The notes under the pieces were generated by a model. It saw only the letters and a list, made by a program, of their open reading frames with translations. It was not told the DNA's origin and ran no database searches. A program made the position numbers and the translations under genes. From positions 16,309,356 through 16,373,355 of the forward strand of contig NC_054748.1 in the NCBI RefSeq assembly GCF_018143015.1: 64,000 bases of DNA, written 5' to 3'. The stretch comes from Lytechinus variegatus (taxonomy: Eukaryota; Echinodermata; Echinoidea; Temnopleuroida; Toxopneustidae). Of this stretch, positions 1-11,900 are shown piece after piece (the stretch's first letter is position 1; each line of letters begins with the position of its first letter).

Positions 1-423
1 ATGCATCCATTCATAAGCAAGCCGCTATCACACGATGTACACGAAAGTATTATTTCGGTTCTGTACATGTTTTATTTATTGACTCACACGACCTTTCATT
101 TACGACGAGAAAAGGGACATGACGTAATAAAGCAATATTTGGATGCAATATTACACAGTGGCAACAGGGAACAAAAACAGCAATTAATATCATGATGGCT
201 AACAATAATTTTCAGGGTTCCGATTCATTAAGACTTGTTATGATAACAAATTAAAAAAATACTGCTTTCCGATCAGATTGAAGGATTTCAGTGGCTTTTA
301 ACATTTACTGTATATTCGCTATTATGACACGTTTTATGCAACGGATCCGTGTCGGTGGGATCAGCAAAAAATGCCACAGACATATTTAGGGTTGCGCGCG
401 CCTATTAACAACGGGAAAGCAAA
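1..423. other. Intergenic stretch, nothing recognised
   Basis: AT-rich sequence with stops in all frames except short chance ORFs. The 64-codon frame at 1-195 has no recognisable motif or splice context. No repeat copy of this stretch was found elsewhere in the window. Confidence 0.4.
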
Positions 424-563
424 AGATATTCATTCGAGTCAACCCATTCTCTTTTTTTTTCTTTTTTTGATATAGCTCATTGACAAAGTGTATGAATGTG
501 ATTGTCTATCAAACACTATATCTATAGAGGGTAACTACTGAACTCCCTTTTCCCAAATTGGAG
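424..563 (+). repeat. Repeat C, copy 1 of a ~138-bp direct repeat
   Basis: This stretch closely resembles 1667-1803 in the same orientation. Both start AGATATTC and end with GGTAACTACTGAACTCCCTT followed by CCCAAA. The copies are about 1.24 kb apart. Copy 2 ends exactly where the CACTG transposon begins, so repeat C records the target into which that transposon inserted. Confidence 0.75.
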
Positions 564-1066
564 GGAAATCACCAGCTTTTGGACTATTTTTATTGCAGGA
601 GTTTCTGCATTTATTGTAATGTCAAAATAAATTTTCAATACATAAAACATTATCGTAGTATGACATGAAAGTACATTGTAATGTGACAAATTTATAGCAG
701 TGTCATAACAAAATTTAGACATGAATACAATTAAAGGATAAGACAAAGTAATGAAAAACAAATGCAGTGGCACACTATATAAGGAAAATAAATGCTTGAA
801 TAATAGCAGCCAAAGGGGGAAAAGCGCTACATGGAAACATATTATTCTATAGGTCTAGGTCTGAAAGAAAATCTCACGCACAAATCATCGGACAAAGAGA
901 AAGAAGATATAAGAAGCAATTAAGTGTGCGTGTGTGTGAAAGTGGGTGAACGTGCAGGTGTGATATTAAGAATGCTTCGATAAAGGATATTTTTTCAATG
1001 AAGCTTTAAAAGAAAAGATAGATGCAGTGAGTTTAATATCATTGGGCAAATCATTCTGACTATATC

Positions 1067-1291
1067 TGACTGGCGGAAGGATTAGGGCTGTCTGACTGTT
1101 TCAGGTGATGAATTTGAGCCCTCAGGAGATGGTTTCATAAATGCCGATTTATTTTTTAAATGAGCCGGTAAATGGACCATTTTTTGGTCAGATATAGATT
1201 GTCAGAATATCCTATCCACTTATAGTAAACATTCGACACCCGAATTTCATCCTTATTTCTTATGATTTTTATAAGTGCCGTTTTAACACAC
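1067..1291 (+). repeat. Repeat A, copy 1 of a ~225-bp direct repeat
   Basis: This is a diverged direct repeat of 18637-18867. Both begin TGACTGGCGGA, share AAATGAGCCGG, TGGTCAGATAT and TAGTAAACATTC in order, and end TTTTAACACAC. The copies lie outside both ends of the 16.8-kb transposon, in the same orientation. With repeat C this suggests a tandem C-A array that existed before the transposon arrived. Confidence 0.75.
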
Positions 1292-1570
1292 TATGCGGCT
1301 AATAGCAGCATAATTTGGTCGTAAAATCGGAGGAGGACCAGAGTTATCCGCATTATTTTGATGCTGCTATTATCCGCATAATAGCAGCATCGGGACCAGA
1401 TTTTGACTTTATGAACGCATTTCGAAAGTAATGCGGATAATTGCCATGGAGCGGTCACAAGGGCACCCTTTTCCAACGCAACCGCATCGGAGGGGGTGTG
1501 TGCAGTTGCCATGATGATTATCCTCCTTTTTCAGGACGGGCGCTCGTAAAAATAGTGCGGATTATTTTCG
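1292..1570. repeat. Hairpin-containing segment
   Basis: A perfect 14-bp inverted repeat with a 4-bp loop lies at 1360-1391 (GATGCTGCTATTAT, loop CCGC, complement). ATCCGCAT / ATGCGGAT words recur at about 1347, 1374 and 1431. This is probably a MITE fragment; no terminal repeats or target duplication could be fixed. Confidence 0.4.
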
Positions 1571-1666
1571 GACATAGAGATGTATATTATTGACACTAGA
1601 GGGCGGACTTCATCAAATTGCTGTGAATCCATGGTGCCATGAGCCTAATTACATCAGGAGGGCTCA

Positions 1667-1803
1667 AGATATTCGTTCGACCCAACCCATTCGAATTTTT
1701 TTCAATTTGATGTTGCTGATTGACAAAACTGTATGAATATGATTCAAAATCTAACACTGATTCTAGAAATGGTAACTACTGAACTCCCTTCGCCCAAAGT
1801 GGG
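1667..1803 (+). repeat. Repeat C, copy 2, interrupted by the CACTG transposon
   Basis: Direct copy of 424-563. Its 3' end abuts the AA target duplication (1804-1805) and the CACTG terminus at 1806. Confidence 0.75.
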
Positions 1804-1805
1804 AA

Positions 1806-1852
1806 CACTGAAAACAAAAGCTTGTTTTTCGTAGTGTTCTACTAATTTAAAT
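1806..1852 (+). repeat. Left terminal inverted repeat of the CACTG transposon
   Basis: Begins CACTGAAAACA. An extra ~6 bases separate it from TTTCGTA compared with the right end. It continues into GTTCTACTAA and the palindrome ACTAATTTAAATTAGT. Confidence 0.7.
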
Positions 1853-2437
1853 TAGTAAAGTAAACTGGTTTAGCGTGTGCTATCAGTTTTTACGATGCTT
1901 TACGAGTTTTAGATGCAAGCGGGCGTATGTGCAGACTCGTACATGTATGAATATAGTTGTAGAGCGGGTTTTACCAATTGAATTTGGAAGTTCTACGACA
2001 ATGCAATAATTAGTAAAGCATCGATAACTCGTAAACGCTGTTATCAGAGCGTTTACGAATTTGTTGTACTAATTGGTTTACAAATTTTGTGGTAGCTTTA
2101 CGATGTTTAGAAATATTCCCGCTGTTGAGATCACGTGACAACACTTTTTCAGCGTGCAAAATTTAATCAGCGCATAAACGCGCAGACGACTTGTAATATC
2201 GAGCAGCTGGGTTGTAAGGGAACTTGACGTTGAAAACAATGGCAAACAGGTAATATTTCAAGTTATTTCTTTCAAAATGAACACTAGATATTGTACTGAT
2301 TGTATTGAGCTTCTGTTCATGTGTTTGAATGCTGTGGACAGCCGACAGTAGTGTGTGGTCGTTAAGTAAAGTCATGAATGACTGGCGGGTGCTCTGTTGC
2401 GTGCGCTGGTGCCGGTAGAATCTAACTTGGATCTACG

Positions 2438-2486
2438 TAACTCGAGGAGCTCCACCGCCGCCGCGACGGCGGAGCTCCTTGAGTTA
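2438..2486. repeat. GC-rich perfect hairpin
   Basis: About 21-bp inverted arms, TAACTCGAGGAGCTCC on the left and its near complement GGAGCTCCTTGAGTTA on the right, with CCGCCG / CGGCGG at the tip. The word AACTTGGATCTA flanks it on both sides (about 2424 and 2486). It is unusual in an AT-rich context and lies inside the CACTG transposon. Confidence 0.7.
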
Positions 2487-2619
2487 ACTTGGATCTAACG
2501 TTAGGCAAACTTTACAACTAAGGTCTGTCACTCTGAGGCATGTAACGGTATATCAGTTGGTCCAACTTTTCTCAGAAACAAGAACACATTTGCTCGCGAA
2601 AAAACAACAACACGACATA

Positions 2620-3175
2620 GATCTAGTCTAGATCTAGATCTAGGCCTAGAATCTAGATCTAGATCTAGTCACCGTAGTCTATCTAGATTCTAGTCTAGAT
2701 CTAGGTCTAGATCTAGATCTAGGACTAGATTAGCCTAGGTCTAATAATATGAAACTGAAAATTGTACTTCACGTTGCCATGGTAACCAAAATTATATCAA
2801 AACTAACAAAAACAAAGTTCATTCTTGCCTAATATTTGAGCAATTAATGTCAAATTTGGTGTGTAACGTAGGCCTAGATCTAGACTAGATCTAGATCTAC
2901 CTAGAGTAGATCTAGATGAGTAGATCTAGCTAGGCCCTAGATCTAATCTAAACCACTCAAGATTCGTGCACTTAGACTAGATCTAGATCTAGACCCGTAG
3001 AGTCTAGATCTATAGGCTAGATAGTAGATCTAGATCTAGAGCTAGATCTAGTCTAGGCCTAAGCCCTTTTTGCTATATTTTCATAAATGCATCATGACTT
3101 ATCAGCTGAGATTTTCAGGATTCTAGCATGTCTAGACAATTAGATCTAGGTCTAGACCTCTAGACCTCTATCTAA
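2620..3175. repeat. CTAGAT/AGATCT palindromic low-complexity blocks
   Basis: Three blocks (about 2620-2745, 2870-3060, 3128-3175) are built almost entirely from CTAGAT, AGATCT and CTAGGC words. Single-copy DNA separates the blocks. The hexamer is self-complementary in register, so each strand can fold on itself. A small outlier lies at about 3740-3755. Confidence 0.85.
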
Positions 3176-5331
3176 AATATCTGAAGATAAAAATATCCAA
3201 TATTAGCATTTTTGAGGAAGAAAATGATGGATTTGTGAGATCCTCTTTTGTTTTGTCATGATTCGTACTACAGGCAAGCTATGATTCGTACAGTGTGTTA
3301 GCCCCAGAAATCTGAGCACCCTGCTCACTGCCTAGCCCCCCCCCCCTCCCAGAGTTCAGGGGAGAGTAGCCTGTACGAATCATGGAAGACTACCTGAAAT
3401 CATGAGCAAATTTTAGATTCTCTTTAAAGATATCTATCAATAAATTTGTGGCATCAAACTGTTTCAGTGTCTGCATAGACATCTTGGCTTAAGATTAACA
3501 ACTGAAGTTTGAAAATGACCCCTGAATCCTGATTTTTTAAGTTTTATCAAAGTATTGACGACCATGTTTCTTTAAAAGTTTTTAAGCCTTCAGGGGCTTT
3601 CAAATTTGAAATTGTCAGACTTTTTACTGTAAATTTCAACTTTTTGAAATAATTTTATGTTATTTGTGACATATTTTTATATTTTGGTGGTTTAATTTCA
3701 AAATTAGTTTAACTGTACGAATCATGGGTGGTCTACTCTATATAGATCTAGACTAGTTGTGCGAGACACCCTTATATTTGTACCCGACCAAGCGTTTCCA
3801 TGGTAACCACATATTTTTGCGAAAATCTTGTCATGAACTCCTACAGTTTTTGCAATTGAAATGAAACTTGGTGTATGGGATGATATTGAGGCGTAGATGT
3901 GCAAGATGTGTTTTTTTGTGTTTCTCCGACGAAGCGTTGCCATGGTAACCAAAATTTTACCAAAACTTGTAATGGCCAAGGTCATATTACCTTATTGGCT
4001 ATGTTTTATCACAGGAGTCGGTCCTGCTGGGACTCTCAATATTTTCGAGCAGGTACCTTGGACTAAAAAATGGTCTAAATTGAGGAAATAGGGCTAAAAT
4101 GCCCTACACTGTGACTAATTTACATTGATTTTTAAATGACTGTGACAGGATTGAGTGCAAACTTAGATGTTTATTTTCATGTACCAAACAGGCTAATTTT
4201 GAACCCAAGCGAAAGTCGAATAACCTGGACTTGCTCCCACCACAAGTACACATTCTTGACCCCCAAAAAAAGAAAGAAAAAAAAAAAGAATTTCAGACCA
4301 ACTGGCCTAGTTTTGGCCCCCCAAATGGGAAAAAATTGCTAAAAATAAGATATTTTTCCTGACAGACTGACCCGACTTCAACCAAACATTTTAAATAAAA
4401 TTTGGTGTCAGTTCTCTAGGAAAAATCAGAAAAAAAAAAATCTTCATCCATGAATTGGGCTTTGGGATTATGGTTTACATGTACATACATGTACTTCTTT
4501 TCTCTTTGAGGTGGGACAGTATCTTCTTCATTTTTAAATGCTTTATTTATGTGATCATAGCAAAAAAAGTATCAAGAGAAGCAGTCAACTGACCGATCTT
4601 AAAGGCATTGGTTAACATTGTGCACAGTTTAAAAAAATCCGAGCTGCATGGTCGTAAATGCTTTCAGAATATATAATAGGGTGCAGAAATTAAGCTGTGA
4701 AATTTTTATACTTCAAAGTTATCATATAGTGCTTCAAAAAGTGAAAACTTGAAATATCACCTCCATAAACTACTGTGTTAGAATTATTATAGTAGGCGAT
4801 AATAAATACAATTTTCATAGATATCTTTATAGTACATGTATGTAAATGAATTACTGTCATTATTTGTGCATTCTAGTTGTTTTTTTTATCTGAACATAAT
4901 TAGACAGGTCAGGCAGCTCAGTTTTAGAATTTTTTAAATCGATCTACAACAATGTTAACCAGTGGCTTTAAATTTAAAAATTTAGTTTTGCAGATAGTGA
5001 CCTTGTAAACTGGAAAGCATTTTAACTGTAACATTTTTAATTGAAATACATGTACCTTTGAAATTGTTGTGGAGTCATATTTAAATTGTTTCATTTCTGT
5101 GTATTTTAATTTTTACAGAACTCCTCTCATGCAGCAGTACTATCATTCAGCTCATCATGTGGCTCATTCCTTTGCTTATTGCATTTGTTAAGTCGTTAAA
5201 AATATGCACCCCCTAGACAATGACTAAGTACAATGCTATGAATCTTGCAATTGATATACACACATAATTGAATTTATTTTACTGTTTACTGTCTGAAGGG
5301 TTTTCATGTGTCTGCAAATAGGCTATAGTGT
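3176..5331. other. Non-coding stretch inside the transposon
   Basis: AT-rich, no supported exon. It contains the word GATTCGTAC / GTACGAATC in both orientations at about 3263, 3286, 3370 and 3715, an A-rich run (4264-4292), and at 4595-4760 a segment beginning GGCATTGGTTAACATTG whose relative occurs at 39078-39230 (dispersed repeat). Nothing else was recognised. Confidence 0.45.
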
Positions 5332-6069
5332 TTGTATTATGTTGGAAATTGTTTGATGAACATGTTGTTTACCTGCTGTGACTGTGACTTTTCGAGTCCA
5401 CACTTCTTTTTATTGTTGAAACACTACCGCTATATTCACACTGGGCCTGATTTCTACATCACCTGTGGAATCGATGGATGCCATAAGACATACACTAATG
5501 TTAGATCATACCGTGTTCATGTTCGATCCAAACATAAGGAAGTTCAGAAAGATATAGATCATCCAGCTGTTGAACCAGTAGAAGATGAACTGGAACAGGG
5601 ACAAGATGACCCGCAAGTAGACCCTAGGCCTGACCCATCCAAGGAAGCTAGCTCTTTTCTGCTATACCTAAGAGAAAAATATTTGGCAACTGGAAAGACA
5701 TGTACCTTTGTGTCTGATGAAATTGCAGATTTGATGGAACAATGTAGACAAGATATATCAGCTAAAGTCAATGAATGCCTTCGAGAAAATGGAGTAGATT
5801 TGGATCAATTACAACAAAATGGTCTGACTGAAGCTCTTGAGAAAACTGAATATGAAAAAGCATTTACACACTTCAGTGATCAGCGTAATTTGAATAAGCA
5901 TGTTAATGAGAACTTCAACCATGTGTCTCCTGTCGAATATGTTCTAGGAGAAGATGGAAAAGAGACATTTCAGTATGTACCTATACTGAAAACTATTGAA
6001 AATTTACTGGAGCATGATGATGTGTTTTCTGAAGTTTATGAAGGACATGCAGCACAAGACAATGTTTAA
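5332..6069 (+). CDS. C2H2 zinc-finger N-terminal half of a DDE-transposase-like protein
   Basis: The frame is open from 5332, but the first good ATG is at 5356 (MNMLFTCCDCDF). Two C2H2 fingers follow at once: the first uses C-x2-C and H-x4-H, the second C-x4-C-x12-H-x4-H (start TCGIDGC). An acidic linker rich in E, D and P comes next, then a helical, charged region to about residue 245. The frame ends at TAA 6067-6069. The next frame (6109-7755) is in exactly the same register, and only codons without stops lie between them, so the two halves were very probably one protein of about 800 residues. The fingers would bind DNA, as expected of a transposase N-terminus. The protein family is inferred from domain order; the gene could also be read as a separate short zinc-finger protein. 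Confidence 0.7.
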   Translation: MYYVGNCLMNMLFTCCDCDFSSPHFFLLLKHYRYIHTGPDFYITCGIDGCHKTYTNVRSYRVHVRSKHKEVQKDIDHPAVEPVEDELEQGQDDPQVDPRPDPSKEASSFLLYLREKYLATGKTCTFVSDEIADLMEQCRQDISAKVNECLRENGVDLDQLQQNGLTEALEKTEYEKAFTHFSDQRNLNKHVNENFNHVSPVEYVLGEDGKETFQYVPILKTIENLLEHDDVFSEVYEGHAAQDNV

Positions 6070-7755
6070 GGTGACTTTTGTGATGGAGATAATTTCAGAC
6101 AAAGTGCATTGTTTGCAGAGGACCCAATGAGCTTGCAGATTCAATTATACTACGATGATTTCACCACAGGCAATCCGTTAAGCAACAAGGCAAAAGGGTT
6201 GAAAATTGCAGGGTTTTATTTTGTTTTGGGGAATCTTCATCCCCAATTCAGATCAAAACTGTATGTCATTCAGCTTGCCATACTTTGCAAGTCTTCTCTT
6301 GTTAAGAAATATGGCTTTGAAAGAATCTTGGAACCGTTATTAGAAGATTTAAAGATTTTAGAAACAGATGGCATAGTTGTTCACAAAGATGGTGTGGAAC
6401 ATGTCATGCGTGGCACACTATCATTTCTTGCAGCAGATAACCTAGGTGCCCATTCCATAGGGGGATTTATGGAAAGCTTTGCAACTGTAGATCGAGTGTG
6501 TCGCTTTTGCAACATTCGCAATGCATATTTGAAGGATCATTTTAGGATGTCAGAACAACTTAAAAACAGATCCAAAGATTCTCATTCCCAGCAAGTACAC
6601 ATGGTAAACAGAGATAGGAAACTATGTTCAGTCTATGGGGTAAAGAGTGATAGCTGTTTGAACAAACTTGAGCACTTCCATGTTACAAGTGGTCTTCCCC
6701 CTGACATAGGCCATGATCTCTTTGAGGGCATTGTGCCAGAGGTACTAGGAAATGCAATATCACACTTTGTTTTGGAAGGCTATTTCACCTTGGAATACCT
6801 GAATAATCAGATAAAAGAATTTCCATATGATGCCCCAGATAAAACCAACAAACCATCAGTTATGGCACCTACTCTGAATTTGTTCAAAGTAAAGCAAACT
6901 GCTCTACAAACTTGGTGTTTATTGAGGCTGCTTCCTCTAATGGTAGGGACAAAGGTTCCACAACATGACCCCTTTTGGGAAGTTGTGTTACTGCTGTTAG
7001 ATGTTGTGGAGATTTCTACAAGTCCCAAGGTATCCCCAGAATTGGCAGGTTTACTGGCTGATGTTATTGAGGAGTTCTTGACGAAGTATTATGATGTAGT
7101 TCCTGAGGAGACAACAATGAAGCCAAAATTTCATTTTCTAATTCACTACCCTGAGAAAATGTTGGCTTTTGGTCCGCTGATTCATTGTTGGACAATGCGT
7201 TTTGAGGGTAAGCATAATTATTTTAAGGAGGTGTATCATTCTACCAGAAACAGGAAGAATATATGCAAAAGCTTAGCTGAAAGACATGAGTATATGCAGG
7301 CTTCAAGAAGGACCAAGACTAACTTCTTGTCACAGGAAGGAGTGGAGCATTCTGGTGGCATCATGTACCCACTCATATTATTGTCAAGAGAGGAAAGACA
7401 ACAGCTACGTGAAATTGTAGGAGATAATGAGAAGGTGTACAAAGCAGAAATGGTTACTTTCAATGGCATCAGATATTTCTGTGGTTCAGCTGTACTGGTT
7501 GAAAAGCAGACTCTCAGGGATCAATTTGCCATCATTGACTCTTGCTACATAGTAGGAGGAGAGCTGTATCTGTTATGCAGACATGTAAAAGTACAATACA
7601 CCCGTCACTTCCATGCTTATACTGTTGCGGAAGAGGAAAACAACTTTGGATACATTCTATGTCAACCCTCCGATCTTGTTGACCACCATCCACTGGGTAT
7701 ATACCATAGTGATCATTTAGATTTCATACCACTGAAATATCACATTGAGCTGTAG
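6070..7755 (+). CDS. DDE-type transposase core (CACTA/Tnp2-like), C-terminal half
   Basis: In frame with the zinc-finger half; the open stretch begins at 6070 right after the TAA, with a possible non-ATG start at 6109. Numbering from 6109 (548 residues), the recognisable blocks are: LYYDDF near residue 13 (candidate first catalytic Asp); AADNLGAHSIGGF with Asp110 (candidate second Asp), followed by CRFC at 131-134, a probable zinc-binding pair; GLPPDIGHDLFEG at 195-207; and near the C-terminal third KFHFLIHYP plus WTMRFEGKH. This block order is that of large eukaryotic DDE transposases related to Tnp2. I could not confirm the exact superfamily from sequence alone, but the CACTG ends of the surrounding element agree. 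Single exon, ending TAG at 7753-7755. It would cut and join element ends in the nucleus. The in-frame stop upstream makes activity of this copy doubtful. Confidence 0.7.
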   Translation, partial: GDFCDGDNFRQSALFAEDPMSLQIQLYYDDFTTGNPLSNKAKGLKIAGFYFVLGNLHPQFRSKLYVIQLAILCKSSLVKKYGFERILEPLLEDLKILETDGIVVHKDGVEHVMRGTLSFLAADNLGAHSIGGFMESFATVDRVCRFCNIRNAYLKDHFRMSEQLKNRSKDSHSQQVHMVNRDRKLCSVYGVKSDSCLNKLEHFHVTSGLPPDIGHDLFEGIVPEVLGNAISHFVLEGYFTLEYLNNQIKEFPYDAPDKTNKPSVMAPTLNLFKVKQTALQTWCLLRLLPLMVGTKVPQHDPFWEVVLLLLDVVEISTSPKVSPELAGLLADVIEEFLTKYYDVVPEETTMKPKFHFLIHYPEKMLAFGPLIHCWTMRFEGKHNYFKEVYHSTRNRKNICKSLAERHEYMQASRRTKTNFLSQEGVEHSGGIMYPLILLSREERQQLREIVGDNEKVYKAEMVTFNGIRYFCGSAVLVEKQTLRDQFAIIDSCYIVGGELYLLCRHVKVQYTRHFHAYTVAEEENNFGYILCQPSDLVDHHPLGIYHSDHLDFIPLKYHIEL

Positions 7756-8950
7756 AGCTCTTTATGTTTGCAGGAACAGTAATTTGAATCTGCCAATTCG
7801 AGCACTTTGAAGCAGGTTGGTCTTGGTCTTGATGTTAAATGCTGTATTGCTGAGGAATTAGTCTTGGCCTTAATACAGCTAGCTTAAATTTGAATCTCAT
7901 TCACCCCATCCACCAAAACTTTCTTAGGTGGCAAATATTAGATTTTCTACAACACCTAAGTAGATCTTTGTCATTTGATTGGAGGAAAATAGGTCACGTG
8001 TTATTAAACATTTGTTCCATTCCATTTTTTATTGTGTATTTTTGTTCCATTCCATGCCTCAACATTTTAAGTGTAATTAATCGATAACACATAAACCATG
8101 AGCAGACTCAGAATAATGCACACACCGGCAGAACACCGTTTGGTGTGCCGCAGGCTCCCTGAGTCTCCGGCGCACTGCTGAAGTAGGAACGCGATGCGCA
8201 TAGCGTGGCTCAGTCTCCAAAGTGCACGCCTCTAGCAGAATTCTTCATATGACACAAATTAAAGATTTATAGTGGAAACCATGTTCATATGATTGGAACA
8301 CATTATTTTACAGTCAAAATTTGTAATATAACCTGAAAATTTACAGTGAATTTCTTGAGTTTGCTCAATTTTCATAATACAGATTTTGAATCCATCGTCG
8401 AGACATTTCACTGAATTCATGTGAGGCGGTGTTGGGCTATTGATATCATTATCGGTATCGCTCCTCTGAGCTGAACGGCTGGTTTTAAATTTTTGAGTCC
8501 ACCAACACCAACATGAAATCACCCATTGTTAGTACATTTGTCAATTTTTATATATCAAATGACAAGGATCTACTTCGATGTATAAAACAAATAATGGATG
8601 TTTTTCATCTGTGCAATGGAAAGGATATCTTAATTCGGTGAAAAATTAAATGTTCCATTCAATCTTTCATCTCATGAAAGTATTCTTGCCGTTCCACTCA
8701 TAAACATTCATTGTTAGTTTATTGGTGTACTTGTAGGCTTGGACATCTGGAATTTTGTAATTTTATCAGCATACTACATACATGTACAGTACTTCATGAA
8801 CTTCACATATTCAAAGTGGCTATTTATACCTCAGTGCAGGTGCATGTATTTACCCTTTAGACAGTTGATTTGCAGTATTGTGTATGAACTTTTAATTATC
8901 TTGCAAGATGAGCTTAGCCAATTTGTTGTGTTTTTTTTATAATGTTTCAG
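7756..8950. other. Non-coding stretch between transposase and SAMD3-like gene
   Basis: AT-rich, apart from a short GC-rich piece at about 8110-8240 containing CACACCGGCAGAACACCG and GGTGTGCCGC. It should contain the first exon(s) and promoter of the SAMD3-like gene, because exon 8951 starts in phase 1, but no convincing ATG exon with a donor could be picked. A tract before the acceptor at 8950 (TTTTTTTTATAATGTTTCAG) is a good splice site. Confidence 0.4.
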
Positions 8951-11900
8951 GCACAAATTCCTGTTCCTTTATAACGAACGCTGCAAAAAGGTTGAGCTAG
9001 AAAATGACAACCCAAATGGAGTAAGCATGGAAGAGCTCATGGAAAAGGCAAGCAACTTGTTCGGTATTGATCAGACAAATATCTTGCTCCAAAAATGGGA
9101 CTCTGGTTATGAATGTTTTATCGACATCGATGGTAACGAGCCTGCTGATGAAACTATATCTGGGGGTATCAAGATTAAAGTTCAATCCATAGTGCACTTC
9201 ATGCCAGTGCACATAGACATGGTGCAACCCATTGCTGCTGCACAACCAGTCGTGTCTGAGAAACCTGAAGATACTAGCACTGAAGATGAACCTGATGCTG
9301 GTGGCAGATCTAGAGATGTTGAAATGGAGGTGGAGGAAAAGGATCAAGGAGAAGCACAGATTTATTCTCATGAAAGGTCCAGGTTGAGGTAAGCCAAACC
9401 AGAGATAAAACTATTTTATACATTGAAAAAGTAATATACAACTGAGCTGCTGAGTGCTGATGAAAATTTCCATTTAAAATAATAAAAATGAAAATTCCCA
9501 AAATTCCTAAAATTCTCAGCCTATTGAATTCCTGAAACTTTCCATGGAAAGTTTCCAAAATTCCCAGAAAGTTTCTAACCCTTTGCAACCCTATTACAGC
9601 TTCATGCATATGTTGATGTTGCGTTTTTGTACACCATTTTTAAAAAGTCGGTTAGATTTTTCCTGCTATTTCTGTTCTCTTCTTCTTACGCAGAATTTTA
9701 CAGCTAGGTGTTCAACATCAAAATTAACATCAACCTCAGAAACAGTGGAGTCATGAAGTCCTACATGTATTTCCTCGCTCTGTAAAGACTTAAAGAGACA
9801 AATAACATAATATATGTAACATTAAAGCTTGTTTCAGGGCATAGGGCCCAGGGTGGAGTTTTGTGAAGAACCATTCTACATGTGTACTTTCTACACTTGT
9901 AGCTGAGAAGCGCTGAACCAAAATGAGTGGTAGTAGTAGCTTTTGCAGTCAAATGTTTATAGATTAAATGCATATACATGTACATAGCCTAGTGAGTGAG
10001 TGATGGATAGCTAATCTAGCTGGTATGTTATTGTTTGATTATAGGCCAGTTTCATGTTGGATAGTAAATTGGAAGTTGCCAGATCTACCTCCAGCAATTC
10101 ACAAGAAGCTACTGTCACTGCCACTTGGAAATGACTTGAGGGTCTCGGAGAGGTCAACGATATTTGACATAATATTCAAGTCTGTGATGCAGCATAAGAA
10201 GTAAGTACATGTGTGAAGGTACATGTAGTGGTGTACATGTATGCTATCGACAAGTTTTCAAGTAGTGTAGTTATAATTCAGTATGCGACTCTTAATGTAT
10301 AAAGTTATTACTAAAAACAGTGCTGTCATTCCATTGGGCGACGTGTTATTTTGGGTGGTCAAACGTTACAATTTGTTGATGCATATTTAGTATGTGACGC
10401 TTGCTATTCTACCCACCAGTTTCAGGTTAACTGGTTTTTAATAGGTCATTATACTAAATGTCATAGGGCAGAGGCCTGATGCACCTGTTCAGAATTTGGA
10501 CATGCCCTAGCTTTTGCATTGTGATCACTGGTGTGAGCCACGGTTAGCATAAACCTTTTGACATAGCAACAGTGGTACTGGTAATTAAAGAGATAATTTT
10601 GTAGTGGGTGAGAGGGCGCCTTGGATATTTAACTAGTTTGTCACGTGGAACGGAATCCAGTATATAATATGATCTTAGATTATTAATTTTGAATATATTC
10701 ATCTTTTATTTGAGCAAATTTGATCCAGAAATATCTAAAATATCAGAAAAACTATTGGCATGCCAAACTATTTTAGGCGCGGGTTGCGTCAATTTACCAC
10801 GTGCTCCACTAGCACACGTAAATACAAGGCAAATTCCTATCCCCGCATGTGCACAGCGGAAGCGCTGTGTGTCCCACGCCGGACGCACGGGCATTGAAAT
10901 TCGGAGACTGACCGCTGGGTTTACCGTTATATTGCGTTCCTCTCAGACAGTTTACACTAAAATTCACCAGAAATCATTGAAGGAATATCACACAATGTTA
11001 CATACATATCTTTTTATGCATGAAGAGCAATATTAGACTTCTTTCATTCCAATTTCTTTGCCTTTATCACTACAGTGTGTACCCAAAGCCTGCTGAATAT
11101 ACCTTACTTATTGACCAATTGTTCAAGCGATATCCGAGACTGGACTGCAACTTGAAAGATGTCAATTGTGGAAGTCGCAAGGTAGGTTTATAAAGCAACT
11201 TTTATTTTGGTACATATCTAATTCATTTTTGGTAGTGATACCAAAATACATTAGTACATGTGCATTGGACAAAAATATAAACCATACACCGTCTTTTGGG
11301 GGTCATTGTGTGAATTTGTGATTTTTTTTTCAGACCAAGGAGCTCTTTTCTGAAGGAGTGTAGCTCTCTAGAAAAACTACAAAGGTTCAAAAACAATAAC
11401 TGAGGAATTCACACAATCGCCAAAGAATAGATGACCAGCAAAGTTCTTATTGTCATTAATAACTGCTGTTCAGAGTTGTTTCTTTTTAAATTTCAAACAG
11501 TACAATCAGGGATTGCCATTTAAGAAGAAGAGAAATTGCTCTTCTTAAAACTCTTCTGAAAAGATCTGAGAAGAGCTATATATTGCTCGTCTGATTTGTA
11601 AATAAAGCTATGTTTTTAACCTAGAATACTCTTCTAGTGTTCTTCATAAACTTATGCAAAGTTCAAATGGCAATCCCTATAAAATGCATTTTAGGTGTAA
11701 TTGTATGAGGAAATATATCGTCAGTTAGGTGCAAGAGTGTCGTAAGTGCATTTTTGTAATTTTGTAGGAGAGGTCATTTTAACAAAAAAAAATTTGCCCC
11801 GAACCCGACTTCCTAACGACCTAACCCCCTGAAGACCTAATGGTGCGTCCCTTACATTACATCATAATGGATGGGTACAACATTATATCCAATAGTTCAA

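Noticed and set aside
10689..11036. 115-codon frame in SAMD3-like intron 2
   Set aside because: No motif, no splice sites fitting the phases of the neighbouring exons, and the gene reads correctly without it.
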